NCBI RefSeq assembly: GCF_003355005.1
Contig: NZ_CP029985.1
Span: forward strand, 2,564,501-2,628,500
DNA length: 64,000 nucleotides
DNA from: Sphingomonas sp. FARSPH
GTDB taxonomy: Bacteria > Pseudomonadota > Alphaproteobacteria > Sphingomonadales > Sphingomonadaceae
Direction of reading: 5' to 3'
Of the stretch, positions 17,165 to 27,016 are shown in pieces. The translations under genes were made by a program, and so were the position numbers. How positions within the stretch are numbered: the first letter of the stretch is position 1; the number at the start of each line of letters is the position of its first letter. The notes under the pieces were generated by a model. That model did no database searches and had not been told where the DNA came from. It saw only the letters and a program-made list of their open reading frames with translations.

Positions 17165-17611
17165 GTGACGCAGGTCCAGCTACCCGACGCCGCCGCCACC
17201 GAGGCCTTCGGCGCGCGTCTCGCCGCGGTGCTCGAGCCCGGCGACGTCATCGCGCTGCACGGCGACCTTGGCATGGGCAAGACCAGCCTCGCGCGCGGGC
17301 TGCTCGCCGCGCTCGGCCTGGCGGGCGAAGCGCCCAGCCCCAGCTTCGCGATCGTCCAGCCCTATGCCCCGCCCGAAGTGCGTCTGCCCGTGCTGCATGT
17401 CGACCTCTACCGGATCGACGATCCCGCCGAGATCGAGGAGCTGGGCCTCGACGAAGCGCTCTATGATTCTGCGCTGGTCGTCGAATGGCCCGAGCGTGGC
17501 GGCGCGCGCTGGCCTGATGCGCTCGTCCTGACCCTCTCGCCGGCACCGGATGGCGGACGAATCTTGACAGCGGACGTGCCCACGTCATGGAAGCGGCGAT
17601 GGCCGATATGA
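17165..17611 (+). CDS. tsaE: TsaE, ATPase for tRNA threonylcarbamoyladenosine (t6A) synthesis
   Basis: This 148-residue P-loop protein works with TsaB and TsaD to make t6A37 in ANN-decoding tRNAs. The Walker A motif GDLGMGKTS is at 33-41, and the family motifs SPSFAIVQPY, HVDLYRIDD and EWPERG follow in normal order. Start is GTG at 17165 with GGAAGG just upstream. Its 3' end overlaps amgK by 25 bases, indicating translational coupling. The neighbouring cell-cycle and wall-recycling genes are not functionally related in an obvious way, although tsaE-amgK-murU order is familiar from many alphaproteobacteria. Confidence 0.95.
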   Translation: MTQVQLPDAAATEAFGARLAAVLEPGDVIALHGDLGMGKTSLARGLLAALGLAGEAPSPSFAIVQPYAPPEVRLPVLHVDLYRIDDPAEIEELGLDEALYDSALVVEWPERGGARWPDALVLTLSPAPDGGRILTADVPTSWKRRWPI

Positions 17612-18573
17612 CCCCGCCGGGCGCCGCGCCCGCCTTCCTCGAACGGCACGGCTGGGCGGGCGAGATCGTCCCGCTCGCCGGCGACGCCTCGTTCCGCCGC
17701 TATTTCCGCATCCATGCCGGCGACCGGCGCGCGATCCTGATGGACGCGCCGCCCCCGCATGAGGATCCGCGCCCGTTCCTGTCGGTCGCGGCGTGGCTCG
17801 GCGAGCATGGCTTTGCGGCACCGGCGATCCACGCCGTCGATCTCGACCAGGGGTTCGTCCTGCTCGAGGATTTCGGCGACGATCGCCTGCGCGAGGCCGC
17901 GGATGCCAACAGCGAGGCGGCGGTGCCGCTCTACGAAGCGGCGATCGATCTGCTCGTCGCGCTCGCGCAGCATCCCGCCGCGGGGCTTGAGCCCTACGAC
18001 CGCGTGGTGCTGCACCGCGAGGCGGCGCTGTTCGTCGAATGGTATTGCCCCGCGGTCGGCCTGAACGTCGATGTCGACGGCTATCGCGCGGCGTGGGACT
18101 CGGTGTTCGACCATGCGCTCGCTGACCAACCCGTCACGGTGTTGCGTGACTATCATGCCGAAAACCTGATGCTGGTCGGGCCCGACCGCGCGCTCGGCCT
18201 GCTCGATTTCCAGGACGCGCTCGCCGGCCACCCCGCCTACGACCTCGTCTCGCTGCTCCAGGATGCGCGCCGCGACGTCGAACCCTCGCTCGAGGAGGCG
18301 ATGCTCGCCCGCTATCGCGCCGCGACGGGGGCGGGGGATGCGTTCATGAACGCCTATCACGTGCTCGGCGCGCAGCGGAATGCGAAGGTGATCGGCATCT
18401 TCACCCGGTTGTGGAAACGCGACGGCAAGCCGCGCTATCCGACGCTCTGCCCGCGCGTCTGGGCCTATCTGGAACGCGATCTGTCGCAGCCGGTGCTGGC
18501 GCCCGTCGCCGCCTGGTTCGACGCCAACGTCCCGCCCGAAAAGCGCGGCGATCCCTTGGTGCTCGCCGCATGA
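17587..18573 (+). CDS. amgK: N-acetylmuramate/N-acetylglucosamine kinase AmgK
   Basis: This 328-residue aminoglycoside-phosphotransferase-fold kinase phosphorylates recycled MurNAc (or GlcNAc) at C1, the first step of the anabolic peptidoglycan-recycling route that bypasses de novo UDP-MurNAc synthesis. It shows LAGDASFRRYFRI (nucleotide loop), VLLEDFGDDRL, the catalytic RDYHAENLM with Asp188, and LLDFQDALAGHPAYDLVSLL for metal binding. The first His of the usual HxD box is Leu. An alternative start at 17599 (MADM) would shorten it by four residues. Its stop overlaps the murU start (ATGA), and the pairing strongly supports the assignment. Confidence 0.92.
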   Translation: MEAAMADMTPPGAAPAFLERHGWAGEIVPLAGDASFRRYFRIHAGDRRAILMDAPPPHEDPRPFLSVAAWLGEHGFAAPAIHAVDLDQGFVLLEDFGDDRLREAADANSEAAVPLYEAAIDLLVALAQHPAAGLEPYDRVVLHREAALFVEWYCPAVGLNVDVDGYRAAWDSVFDHALADQPVTVLRDYHAENLMLVGPDRALGLLDFQDALAGHPAYDLVSLLQDARRDVEPSLEEAMLARYRAATGAGDAFMNAYHVLGAQRNAKVIGIFTRLWKRDGKPRYPTLCPRVWAYLERDLSQPVLAPVAAWFDANVPPEKRGDPLVLAA

Positions 18574-19325
18574 CGCGCCTTCGCTCGCTGCGCCCCGATC
18601 CCGGCGGCCGCGTGCCGGAAACGGCGATGGTGATGGCGGCCGGCCTCGGCAAGCGCATGCGCCCGCTCACCGCGACGCGGCCCAAGCCCTTGGTGGAAGT
18701 GGCGGGCAAGCCGTTGATCGACCATGTCTTCGATCGCCTGCGCGCGGCGGGCGTGCGGCGTGCGGTGGTCAACGTCCACTACCTCGCCGACGTGCTTGAG
18801 GCGCATCTCGTCAACCGCTTCCCGGATATCGAGATCATCATCTCCGACGAACGCGCGCAGCTGATGGAGACGGGCGGCGGGCTGGTGCAGGCGCGCCACC
18901 TGCTGGGCGATGCGCCCGTCCTGGTCGTCAACAGCGACAATCTCTGGCTCGACGGGCCCGTCGACGCGCTGAAGCTGCTCGCGGCGCGATGGGACGGCGA
19001 CGCGATGGATGCGTTGCTGCAGGTCGTGCCCTATGCGCGCGCCAACAACCACAAGGGGCAGGGCGATTTCCGCCTCGCCGCCGATGGGCGGATCACCGGC
19101 CGCCGGCGCGAGGGCGGCACCGCGCCCTTCGTGTATACGGGCGTCCAAATCCTCCACCCGCGGATCATCGCCGACTGGCCGGAGGGGCCGTTTTCCACCA
19201 ACCTGTTCTGGAACCGCGCGATCGAGGCGGGCCGCGCCTTCGGCCAGGTGCACCAGGGCCTGTGGTTCGACGTCGGCACGCCGCAGGCGATCCCGAAGAC
19301 GGAAGCGCTGATCGCCGATGGCTGA
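18570..19325 (+). CDS. murU: N-acetylmuramate 1-phosphate uridylyltransferase MurU
   Basis: This 251-residue nucleotidyltransferase converts MurNAc 1-phosphate and UTP to UDP-MurNAc, completing the recycling step begun by AmgK. The pyrophosphorylase signature AAGLGKRMRPLTATRPKPLV is near residue 20-40, and the metal-binding NSDN is near 117. A third conserved segment, DVGTPQAIPKTEAL, ends the protein. The start at 18570 is set by the ATGA overlap with amgK. The 3' end overlaps addB by 8 bases. This route gives intrinsic fosfomycin tolerance in bacteria that have it, because MurA is bypassed. Confidence 0.92.
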   Translation: MTRLRSLRPDPGGRVPETAMVMAAGLGKRMRPLTATRPKPLVEVAGKPLIDHVFDRLRAAGVRRAVVNVHYLADVLEAHLVNRFPDIEIIISDERAQLMETGGGLVQARHLLGDAPVLVVNSDNLWLDGPVDALKLLAARWDGDAMDALLQVVPYARANNHKGQGDFRLAADGRITGRRREGGTAPFVYTGVQILHPRIIADWPEGPFSTNLFWNRAIEAGRAFGQVHQGLWFDVGTPQAIPKTEALIADG

Positions 19326-22272
19326 GCGCCGCCGGCCGCAGCTGTTCACCATCCCCTCGCACAAGGCGTTCGCCGATACGCTCGTCGCGGGATTGCTGCG
19401 CCGCGCGGGCGACGATCCGATGGCGCTCGCCCGCGGGCTGGTGCTGCTTCCCAACAACCGCGCCGTCGTCGCGGTCACCAACGCATTCGTGCGCGCGAGC
19501 GGCGGCGGCCTGTTGCTGCCGCGCCTCGTGCCGCTCGGCAGCCCGGACCTCGGCGAGGCGGTCGGCGCCGCGCTCGATCCCGCCGACGATGCCGCTCCGC
19601 CGCAGCCCGCGGTGCCGGCGATGCGGCGCCGGATGATTCTTGCGCGATTGGTGCAGGAGGAACGCGCACGCGCCGGCCAGCCCGTCGATGCGGCGGAGGC
19701 GGTGCGGCTGGCAGGCGACCTGTGCCACACGCTCGACCAGCTGCTTGTCGAAGAGGTGCCGCCGGAGCGTTTGCGCGACATCGATCTCGCGCCCGAGCTC
19801 AGCGAGCATTGGCAGCGCGCGCTGTCGACCTTCGCGATCGTCCTCGAACGCTGGCCCGCCGAGCTGGCGCAGGCCGGCATGATCGACGCGGCGACGCGGC
19901 GGCGGATGCTGCTCGACCGGTTGGAGGCGCGCTGGCGCGCCGCGCCGCCCGCGGGCTTCGTCTGCGCGGCGGGCATCACCGACCCCGCCCCCGCGGTCGC
20001 GCGGCTGCTGCGCTGCGTCGCCGACGCGCCCGCCGGCATGACCGTGTTCGCCGGGCTCGACCTCGCCATGCCCGACGCGGAATGGGACGCGCTCGGGCCG
20101 CACGCTCCCGACCCCGTCACCGGCATCGCGCGCCGGTCGATCGAGACGCACCCGCAATTCCACATGAAGCAGCTGATGGACCGGATGGGCGTCGGCCGCG
20201 CGGAATTTTCGACCTGGCCCGGCACCGCGGGTCCCGATGCAGGCGCGATCCGCGGGCGCGCTGTCGCCAATGCGCTCGCGCCCGCAATCTTCACCGGCAA
20301 ATGGACCGCGCTGAAGGCCGAGGAGCGGCGCCTGACCGGCGTCTCCGCCGCCGAATTCGCGACCCCGGCGGAAGAGGCGCAGGGGATCGCGCTCGCGCTG
20401 CGTGACGCCTTGGAGGAGGAAGGGCGCACCGCCGCGCTCGTCACTCCGGATCGCGCGCTCGCGCGGCGGGTCGCGGCGCATCTCGAACGCTGGGGCATCA
20501 CCGCGAACGATTCCGCCGGCCGTCCGCTCTCGCTTTACGCGTCGGGCACGTTGCTGCTCGCGCTGGCGGAGGCGGCGGCGCAACGCTTCGCGCCGCTCGC
20601 GTTGCTCGCCCTGCTCAAGCATCCCTTGGTGCGCACCGGCGAAGCGCGGCTGGCGTGGCTCGATGGCGTCCGCCGGCTCGACCGGAGCTTGCGCGGCCCG
20701 CGGCCCGCGCCCGGGCTCGACGGCATCGCCGCGCATCTGGAGCGCCACGGCCGCAAGCGCGCGCTGGCATGGTGGCAGGAGGCGGCCGACCTGCTCCGCC
20801 CGATCGAAAGCGTGTTTGACGACGGCGCGCAGCCGCTGGCCGCCATGCTTGCCTGCCTGCGCGAGACGGCGCAGAGCCTTTGCGGCGACGATCTGTGGGC
20901 GGGGCTTCCCGGCCGCGCCGCCGCGCAGTTCATGGACGATCTGGAGGCGGATGCCGCCGCCGGGCCGCCGCGCATCGACCCCGCCGGTCTCGCGCCGCTG
21001 CTGCGCGGATTGCTCGACGAGGTCGCGGTGCGTCTGCCCAGCGGGCGCAACCATCCGCGCATCGCGATCTACGGCCTGCTCGAGGCGCGGTTGCAGACCG
21101 CGGACCTGATGGTGCTGGGAGGCCTCAACGAAGGCGTCTGGCCGGGTCGCCCGTCGCCCGATCCGTGGCTTGCACCGCGCATCCGCGCCGCGCTCGGGCT
21201 GCCCGGTCTCGAATTCGCGGTCGGTGTCGCCGCGCACGAATTCGGCCAGGCGCTCGGCGCACCGACCGCGCTCGTCACCCGCGCGCGCCGCGACGCCGCC
21301 GGGCCGACGCTGGCGTCGCGATTGTGGCTGCGGCTGCAGGCGATGGCGGGCGACCGCTTCACCCGCGCGCGCGATCTGGAACGCTGGGTCCATGCGCTCG
21401 ACGCGCCGGGCGAGCATCATCCCGCCGATCGCCCCGCACCCGTACCGCCCCCCACGCTCCGTCCCAAGGCGATTTCCGTCACCGAGATCGACCGGCTGAA
21501 GGCGGATCCTTATGCCTTCTACGCGCGCCGTGTGCTCGCGCTGATGCCGCTCGACCCGGTCGATGCCGATCCGACCGCGGCGTGGCGGGGCACGGAGGTG
21601 CACCGCATCCTCGAGGAATGGTGGCGGCAGGACGGTTGCGCGCCCGCAACGCTGATCGCGCGGGCAGAGGCGATGCTCGCCGACGAGCGGACGCACCCGA
21701 TGATGCGCGCGCTTTGGCGGCCGCGGCTGATGGAGGCGATCGACTGGATCGCCGGGCAGGTCGCGGCGCAGGCCGCCGAGGGGCGCATCGTCGCCAGCGC
21801 AGAAGGATCGGGCAGGATCGAGATCGCCGGCGTCACGCTGACCGGCCGCTACGACCGGATCGACCGCCTCGCGGACGGCGGCCTCGCCATCGTGGATTAC
21901 AAGACCGGCAAGCCGCCGTCTGCCGCCGCGGTGCGCGCGGGCTACAGCCTGCAACTCGGGCTGCTCGGCGCGATCGCCGAGCGCGGCGGGTTCGCCGACG
22001 TCGCGGGCAAAGCTGCGGCGTTCGAATATTGGTCGCTCGGCAAGAAGCGCGACCAGTTCGGCTATATCGAGACGCCGGTCCATCCCGAGGGCGCGCGCGA
22101 CCGGATCGCGACGAGCGAGTTCACCGGCATCGCCGTTGCCAATTTCGTGGATGCGGCGGGCAAGTGGCTGACCGGCAGCGAACCGTTCACCGCCAAGCTC
22201 GTCCCCGAATATGCCCCTTATGCCGAATACGACCAATTGATGCGCCGGGACGAATGGTATGGCCGCGACTGA
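19318..22272 (+). CDS. addB: Double-strand break repair protein AddB (alphaproteobacterial type)
   Basis: This 984-residue subunit of the AddAB helicase-nuclease processes double-strand ends for RecA loading. The N-terminal two thirds is a degenerate helicase-like region (opening FTIPSHKAFADTL, later LLPNNRA and GLNEGVWPGRPSPDPWL). The C-terminal RecB-like nuclease has RYDRID...AIVDYKTGKPPS near residue 857. No Walker A motif is seen, as expected for alphaproteobacterial AddB. The gene overlaps murU at its start and addA by 14 bases at its end. Confidence 0.95.
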   Translation: MAERRRPQLFTIPSHKAFADTLVAGLLRRAGDDPMALARGLVLLPNNRAVVAVTNAFVRASGGGLLLPRLVPLGSPDLGEAVGAALDPADDAAPPQPAVPAMRRRMILARLVQEERARAGQPVDAAEAVRLAGDLCHTLDQLLVEEVPPERLRDIDLAPELSEHWQRALSTFAIVLERWPAELAQAGMIDAATRRRMLLDRLEARWRAAPPAGFVCAAGITDPAPAVARLLRCVADAPAGMTVFAGLDLAMPDAEWDALGPHAPDPVTGIARRSIETHPQFHMKQLMDRMGVGRAEFSTWPGTAGPDAGAIRGRAVANALAPAIFTGKWTALKAEERRLTGVSAAEFATPAEEAQGIALALRDALEEEGRTAALVTPDRALARRVAAHLERWGITANDSAGRPLSLYASGTLLLALAEAAAQRFAPLALLALLKHPLVRTGEARLAWLDGVRRLDRSLRGPRPAPGLDGIAAHLERHGRKRALAWWQEAADLLRPIESVFDDGAQPLAAMLACLRETAQSLCGDDLWAGLPGRAAAQFMDDLEADAAAGPPRIDPAGLAPLLRGLLDEVAVRLPSGRNHPRIAIYGLLEARLQTADLMVLGGLNEGVWPGRPSPDPWLAPRIRAALGLPGLEFAVGVAAHEFGQALGAPTALVTRARRDAAGPTLASRLWLRLQAMAGDRFTRARDLERWVHALDAPGEHHPADRPAPVPPPTLRPKAISVTEIDRLKADPYAFYARRVLALMPLDPVDADPTAAWRGTEVHRILEEWWRQDGCAPATLIARAEAMLADERTHPMMRALWRPRLMEAIDWIAGQVAAQAAEGRIVASAEGSGRIEIAGVTLTGRYDRIDRLADGGLAIVDYKTGKPPSAAAVRAGYSLQLGLLGAIAERGGFADVAGKAAAFEYWSLGKKRDQFGYIETPVHPEGARDRIATSEFTGIAVANFVDAAGKWLTGSEPFTAKLVPEYAPYAEYDQLMRRDEWYGRD

Positions 22273-25200
22273 CACGCTCGCGACGCTGCCCCGGCTGAAG
22301 GGCGCGCAGGCGGCGGCCAGCGATCCGCAGGCGCACGTCTGGCTGTCGGCGTCGGCGGGCACGGGCAAGACGCAGGTGCTCGCCGCGCGCGTTTTCCGCC
22401 TGCTGCTGCGCGGCGTCGATCCGTCCGCGATCCTGTGCCTGACCTTTACCAAGGCCGGCGCGGCCGAAATGGCGCAGCGGATCAACACGCGCCTCGCCGC
22501 CTGGGTCCGGATGGCGCCGACGCAGCTCGCGGCCGACCTCGACGCGCTCGGCGAACGCGCGACGCCAGACCTGCAGGAGCGCGCCCGCACGCTGTTCGCA
22601 CGCGTGCTCGACGCGCCCGGCGGGGGCCTGCGCATCCAGACGATCCATGGCTTCTGCCAGAGCCTGCTCGCCGCCTTCCCCGTGGAAGCGGCGCTGACCC
22701 CCGGTTTCCGCCCGCTGGAGGCGCGCGAGGAGGCGGTGCTGGCGCGCGAAACGCTGGCGGCGCTGCTCGCCGATGCCGAGCGTGACGGGCGGCTCGCCCC
22801 GATCGACACGATCGGCGCGCTGTCGCTGCGCATGGGGGAAGGGGGCGCGGAAAGCTTCCTGCTCGCCTGCGCGCGGTCGCTGCCCGCGCTGGAGGCGTTG
22901 CCGAGCGGCATCGGTCCGTGGCTGCGCCGCACGCTCGACCTGCCGCAGGGCGATATCGGCGAGGCGCTGGCCTCGGGATGCGACCTGATCGACCCGCACG
23001 TGATCGAACGGCTGGCGGCGGCGAACCGCGCCTGGGCGACCGCCACCGGCCTCGGCCATGCCGCGCGCTTCGACGCCTGGCTCGCCGCCTCGCCGGAGGA
23101 TCGCGCGCTGACGCTCGAGGACCTTGCCGGCACCGTGCTCACCGGCAAGGGCGAGCCGCGCAAGGCGTCGAAGAAGCTCGTCGACGCCGATCCCGACTAT
23201 GAGGAGCTCGCCGCATACCTCGGCGCACATTGCCTCGACCTCCTCTCGCTGACCAGCCGCGCCGCCTACGCCGACCTGCTCGCCGCGGGGCTGGAGGTCG
23301 GCCGCGACTATGCGCGCGCCTATGCCGCGGCGAAGCGGCGGATCGGCGCGGTCGATTTCGACGATCTGATCGCGGTCACCGTCCGCCTGCTCGAACAGCC
23401 CGGGATCGGCGACTGGGTCCGCTACAAGCTCGACCAGGGCACCGAACATGTGCTGATCGACGAGGCGCAGGACACCAACCTCAACCAGTGGCGGATCGTC
23501 ACCGCGCTCGCGTCCGAATTCTTCGTCGGCCGCGGCGTCTTCGCGCCGGCGACGCGGACGCTGTTCACCGTCGGCGACTACAAACAGGCGATCTTCGGTT
23601 TTCAGGGCACCGATCCGATCAACTTCCGCTGGGCGGAGGGGCATTTCGCGCAGCGCGCCGCCGCGGTCGCGGGCGACCTCGACTGGCCGGAGCCGGAGCG
23701 CGGCCTGCCGTTCAACCAATTGTCGCTGACCCATTCCTTCCGCTCGACGCGCCCCGTGCTCGAATTCGTCGATGCCGCGATCGCAGCGATCGGCGATCCG
23801 GGCCTCGGCATCGCCGGCGATCTCGAACGCCACGCCAGCGAGGTCGTCGGGCCGGGCCGCGTCGACCTGTGGCCCCCCGTCGCCGCGGGCGGCAGCGAGG
23901 AGGACGAGGAAGCCTGGATCGACGACGCCGTGCGCGAACAGGCGGTGCGCATCGCGCGCGCGGTGCGCGACTGGCTGCGCGGCGGGCTGATGCTGGAGAG
24001 CAAGGGCCGCGCGCTGAGGCCCGAGGACGTGATGATCCTCGTCAAGCGGCGCGGCGACCTTGCCTCGCTGATCGTCGCGCGGCTCTATGCGGAAGGGGTG
24101 CCGGTCGCGGGCGTCGATCGCCTGCGCCTCAACGCGCCGCTCGCGGTGCAGGACCTGCTCGCCGCGGTCCGCTTCGTGTTGCAGCCGGAGGACGACCTGT
24201 CGCTTGCCAGCCTGCTCGTCTCGCCGCTGATCGGCTGGACGCAGGAGGAACTGATGACCGCCGCCCCGCGCGACGCGGGCAGCCTGTGGTCGCGGCTCAC
24301 CGATACGCAGGCCGACGATCGCGTGGCCCCTTTGCGCGACATGCTCGGCCGCGCCGACATCGATACGCCCTATCAGTTCCTCGAGGCGCTGTTGTCCGGC
24401 CCGCTCGATGGCCGGCGCAAGCTGATCCGCCGGCTGGGCGAGGAAGCGCGCGATCCGATCGAGGAATTGCTCAACGCCGCCTTGCTGTTCGAGACGACGT
24501 CGACCCCGTCGCTGCAACGCTTCCTCGACTGGTTCGACCGCGGCGATGTCGAGATCGTCCGCGACCCCTCCGCGCCGCTCGATGCGGTGCGCGTTATGAC
24601 CGCGCATGGCGCCAAGGGTCTGCAGGCGCCGCTCGTCATCCTCGCCGACGCGACCGTCGATCCCACCGCCGCGCCGCGCGCTCTGGTGCGCTGGACGCCG
24701 GAAGCCGGCGCGCAACCGCTGCCGATTTTCCGCCCGCGCTCCGCCGAGCGCGGCGGGCCGCTGGACGCAGCGATCGCGGAGATCGAGCGGCGCGAGCTGG
24801 AGGAGCATTGGCGGCTGTTCTACGTCGCGGCGACGCGCGCGGAGGAACGGCTGGTCATAGGCGGCGCGCTGGGTCCACGCGCGAAGGGCGTCCCGCCCGC
24901 GGCGAGTTGGTACGCCGCCGCATCGCGCGCCTTCGACGCCCTCGGCATCGCGGGGGAGGGCGCGCGCAGTTTCATCGGCACCGAACCGCAGCCGCCGGTC
25001 AAGCCGCGACCGCGCGCCAAGGCCTTTGCGGAGGAACCCGCCACCGTCCCCGACTGGGCGCGGCGACCTGCGCCGCAGGAAAGCCGCCCGTCGCGCCCGC
25101 TCGCCCCGTCCGCGCTCGGCGAGGACGAGGTCAGCGATCCGCCCCCCGGGCCGGCGATGCGCGCCGCCGCCGAGCGCGGCCGGCTGTACCACGCCCTGTT

Positions 25201-25684
25201 CGAGCGGCTGCCCGCGGTCGCGCCGCCCGATCGCGTCCGCGCGGCCGACCAGTGGCTGGCAAGCGCCGGCGGCCTCGACGATCCTCGCGCGCGTGCGGAC
25301 ATCGTCGACTGCGTGCTATCGATCCTGGACGATGCGCGCTTCATCGACCTGTTCGGCCCGGCGGCGCTGGCCGAAGCGCCGATCGCCGCGACGCTGGACG
25401 ACGGCACCGTCGTATCGGGCACCGTCGATCGGCTGCTGGTGACCGCGGACGCGGTGCGCGTCGTCGATTTCAAGACGGGGCGCCGCCCGCCTGCGTCGGC
25501 GGACGACATCCCGCCCTATCACCTCGCGCAAATCGGCGCTTATGCCGCCGCGCTCGCCGTGGTGTTTCCGGGGCGGCGGGTGGAGGCGGGACTGCTCTAC
25601 ACTGCTGGGCCGCGCCTGTTCGACCTGACCCCGGCGATCCTCGCCGCGCACAAGCCGGGCTTGCGCCGTCCCCAGCAAAGCTAG
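22259..25684 (+). CDS. addA: Double-strand break repair helicase-nuclease AddA
   Basis: This 1141-residue UvrD/Rep-type helicase has a C-terminal nuclease. Walker A ASAGTGKTQVL is near 29-39, LCLTFTKAGAAEM is motif Ia, and LIDEAQDTN is the Walker B/motif II. VGDYKQAIFGFQG and MTAHGAKGLQ are later helicase motifs, and the nuclease core VVDFKTGRRPP is near 1067. Length is typical for the family. It overlaps addB by 14 bases and is followed 61 bases later by trxA with its own good ribosome-binding site. Confidence 0.96.
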   Translation: MAATDTLATLPRLKGAQAAASDPQAHVWLSASAGTGKTQVLAARVFRLLLRGVDPSAILCLTFTKAGAAEMAQRINTRLAAWVRMAPTQLAADLDALGERATPDLQERARTLFARVLDAPGGGLRIQTIHGFCQSLLAAFPVEAALTPGFRPLEAREEAVLARETLAALLADAERDGRLAPIDTIGALSLRMGEGGAESFLLACARSLPALEALPSGIGPWLRRTLDLPQGDIGEALASGCDLIDPHVIERLAAANRAWATATGLGHAARFDAWLAASPEDRALTLEDLAGTVLTGKGEPRKASKKLVDADPDYEELAAYLGAHCLDLLSLTSRAAYADLLAAGLEVGRDYARAYAAAKRRIGAVDFDDLIAVTVRLLEQPGIGDWVRYKLDQGTEHVLIDEAQDTNLNQWRIVTALASEFFVGRGVFAPATRTLFTVGDYKQAIFGFQGTDPINFRWAEGHFAQRAAAVAGDLDWPEPERGLPFNQLSLTHSFRSTRPVLEFVDAAIAAIGDPGLGIAGDLERHASEVVGPGRVDLWPPVAAGGSEEDEEAWIDDAVREQAVRIARAVRDWLRGGLMLESKGRALRPEDVMILVKRRGDLASLIVARLYAEGVPVAGVDRLRLNAPLAVQDLLAAVRFVLQPEDDLSLASLLVSPLIGWTQEELMTAAPRDAGSLWSRLTDTQADDRVAPLRDMLGRADIDTPYQFLEALLSGPLDGRRKLIRRLGEEARDPIEELLNAALLFETTSTPSLQRFLDWFDRGDVEIVRDPSAPLDAVRVMTAHGAKGLQAPLVILADATVDPTAAPRALVRWTPEAGAQPLPIFRPRSAERGGPLDAAIAEIERRELEEHWRLFYVAATRAEERLVIGGALGPRAKGVPPAASWYAAASRAFDALGIAGEGARSFIGTEPQPPVKPRPRAKAFAEEPATVPDWARRPAPQESRPSRPLAPSALGEDEVSDPPPGPAMRAAAERGRLYHALFERLPAVAPPDRVRAADQWLASAGGLDDPRARADIVDCVLSILDDARFIDLFGPAALAEAPIAATLDDGTVVSGTVDRLLVTADAVRVVDFKTGRRPPASADDIPPYHLAQIGAYAAALAVVFPGRRVEAGLLYTAGPRLFDLTPAILAAHKPGLRRPQQS

Positions 25685-25745
25685 GCGTCGGGGCATTGAG
25701 CCTGCCCACGCGCCACCCTAGATGGGCTGCAAAGGAGATTTTCCC

Positions 25746-26069
25746 ATGGCTACCAAGACGATCACCGACGCCAGCTTCCAGTCCGACGTGCTCAACGCCG
25801 ACGGCCCCGTGCTGGTCGACTTCTGGGCGGAATGGTGCGGGCCGTGCAAGATGATCGGGCCGAGCCTCGAGGAACTGTCGGACGAACTCGGCGAAAAGGT
25901 GACGATCGCCAAGCTCAACATCGACGACAACCCCGACGCGCCCGGCCGTTATGGCGTGCGCGGTATCCCGACGATGATCCTGTTCAAGGGCGGCGCCCCT
26001 GCCGCGACCAAGGTCGGTGCGGAGCCCAAGGGCCGTCTGAAGGCATGGCTCGAAGGCGAGCTGGCCTGA
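25746..26069 (+). CDS. trxA: Thioredoxin
   Basis: This 107-residue cytosolic disulfide reductase has the active site WCGPC at residues 30-34 and the cis-Pro in GIPTM. It donates electrons to ribonucleotide reductase, peroxiredoxins and other targets. The ATG at 25746 is preceded by AAAGGAG at ideal spacing. It lies just after addA, so it may be transcribed with the repair genes as well as from its own promoter. The upstream gap is only 61 bases. Confidence 0.97.
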   Translation: MATKTITDASFQSDVLNADGPVLVDFWAEWCGPCKMIGPSLEELSDELGEKVTIAKLNIDDNPDAPGRYGVRGIPTMILFKGGAPAATKVGAEPKGRLKAWLEGELA

Positions 26070-26077
26070 CCTAACGA

Positions 26078-26101
26078 GGGGGGACGCGACGCGCTCCCCC
26101 C
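26078..26101 (+). terminator. Likely intrinsic terminator after trxA
   Basis: Stem GGGGGGA / TCCCCCC extended by GCG/CGC across one bulged base, with a 3-base loop, then a weak pyrimidine tail (CTTCTCAT). It ends the long divL-trxA block. Confidence 0.65.
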
Positions 26102-26220
26102 TTCTCATCTCGCAGGTATAGGCCTTGGGCCAATCGGAGAGGCAGTAATGACAGCCGCCCGCTGACCCACGAGCGGTTCCAAGTGGACCCGTGTCCGTCG
26201 GGTCGAAGAAGAGATAAGTG

Positions 26221-27015
26221 CTACGCCAGCACTGCTGCCGCGCGCTCCCACAAATCCGGCGACGCCGCCGCGATCATGCCGCTGCGACCATCGCCGATCC
26301 GATAGTCCGCGCCGTCCAGCCGCCGCGCCACGCCGCCCGCCTCGCGCAGGAACAGACTGCCTGCGGCATGATCCCACGGCAACGTCCGGCGAAACAGCGC
26401 GGCATCGTCCGTGCCGAGTACCAGACGCGGATATTGCTCCGCGGCGCAGCGCGGCATCGGCTTGATCTCCCAGGCATCCGCGGCGCGCGCGTCGATGTCG
26501 GCCAGTTCCTCCGCCGACAGGAAATAGGTCGCGACCCCCGCGACCGGCCGCGCGCCCTGCGACCCCAGCGCCTGCACGCGTTCGCCGTCGACGAACGCGC
26601 CGCCGCCTAAGGTCGCATGAACCAGCCGCCCTTCGACCGGATCGAGGATCCAGCCCGCCTCGACCTCGCCGTCCTTCGCCAGCGCGATCATAATACCGAA
26701 CGGCGTGCGGCCGTTCGCGTAATTGTTGGTGCCGTCGATCGGATCGACGATCCACACCCGCCCGCGGTCGATCCCCTCGAGGATCGTCGGATCCGCCGCG
26801 ACCGCTTCCTCGCCGACGACGCGCGCATCGCCGTCGATCGCGAGCAGGCCGGCCGTCAACGCCGCCTCGCTGGCGCGGTCCGCGACGGTGACGAGGTCGT
26901 CCGCCGCCTTCTCGATCACTTGGTCGGGCGACAGATTGCGGAAATGCGGCATGACGATCTCTGCGCCGACGCGCCGCATCAGCGCGACGACGGCGTCATG
27001 GTGGCGATGGTGCAT
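26221..27015 (-). CDS. Inositol monophosphatase family phosphatase (SuhB/HisN/CysQ type)
   Basis: This 264-residue Mg-dependent phosphatase shows VVGEEAVAADP (first metal ligands), IVDPIDGTNNYANG, and the third metal motif PWDHAAGSL near residue 215. The family includes inositol-1-phosphatases, histidinol-phosphatases (HisN) and PAP phosphatases; the sequence alone does not separate these. The ATG is one base after the argJ stop, so it is translated with an arginine-pathway gene. That makes an amino-acid role such as HisN attractive but unproved. Confidence 0.88.
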   Translation of the reverse strand: MHHRHHDAVVALMRRVGAEIVMPHFRNLSPDQVIEKAADDLVTVADRASEAALTAGLLAIDGDARVVGEEAVAADPTILEGIDRGRVWIVDPIDGTNNYANGRTPFGIMIALAKDGEVEAGWILDPVEGRLVHATLGGGAFVDGERVQALGSQGARPVAGVATYFLSAEELADIDARAADAWEIKPMPRCAAEQYPRLVLGTDDAALFRRTLPWDHAAGSLFLREAGGVARRLDGADYRIGDGRSGMIAAASPDLWERAAAVLA

Positions 27016-27016
27016 G

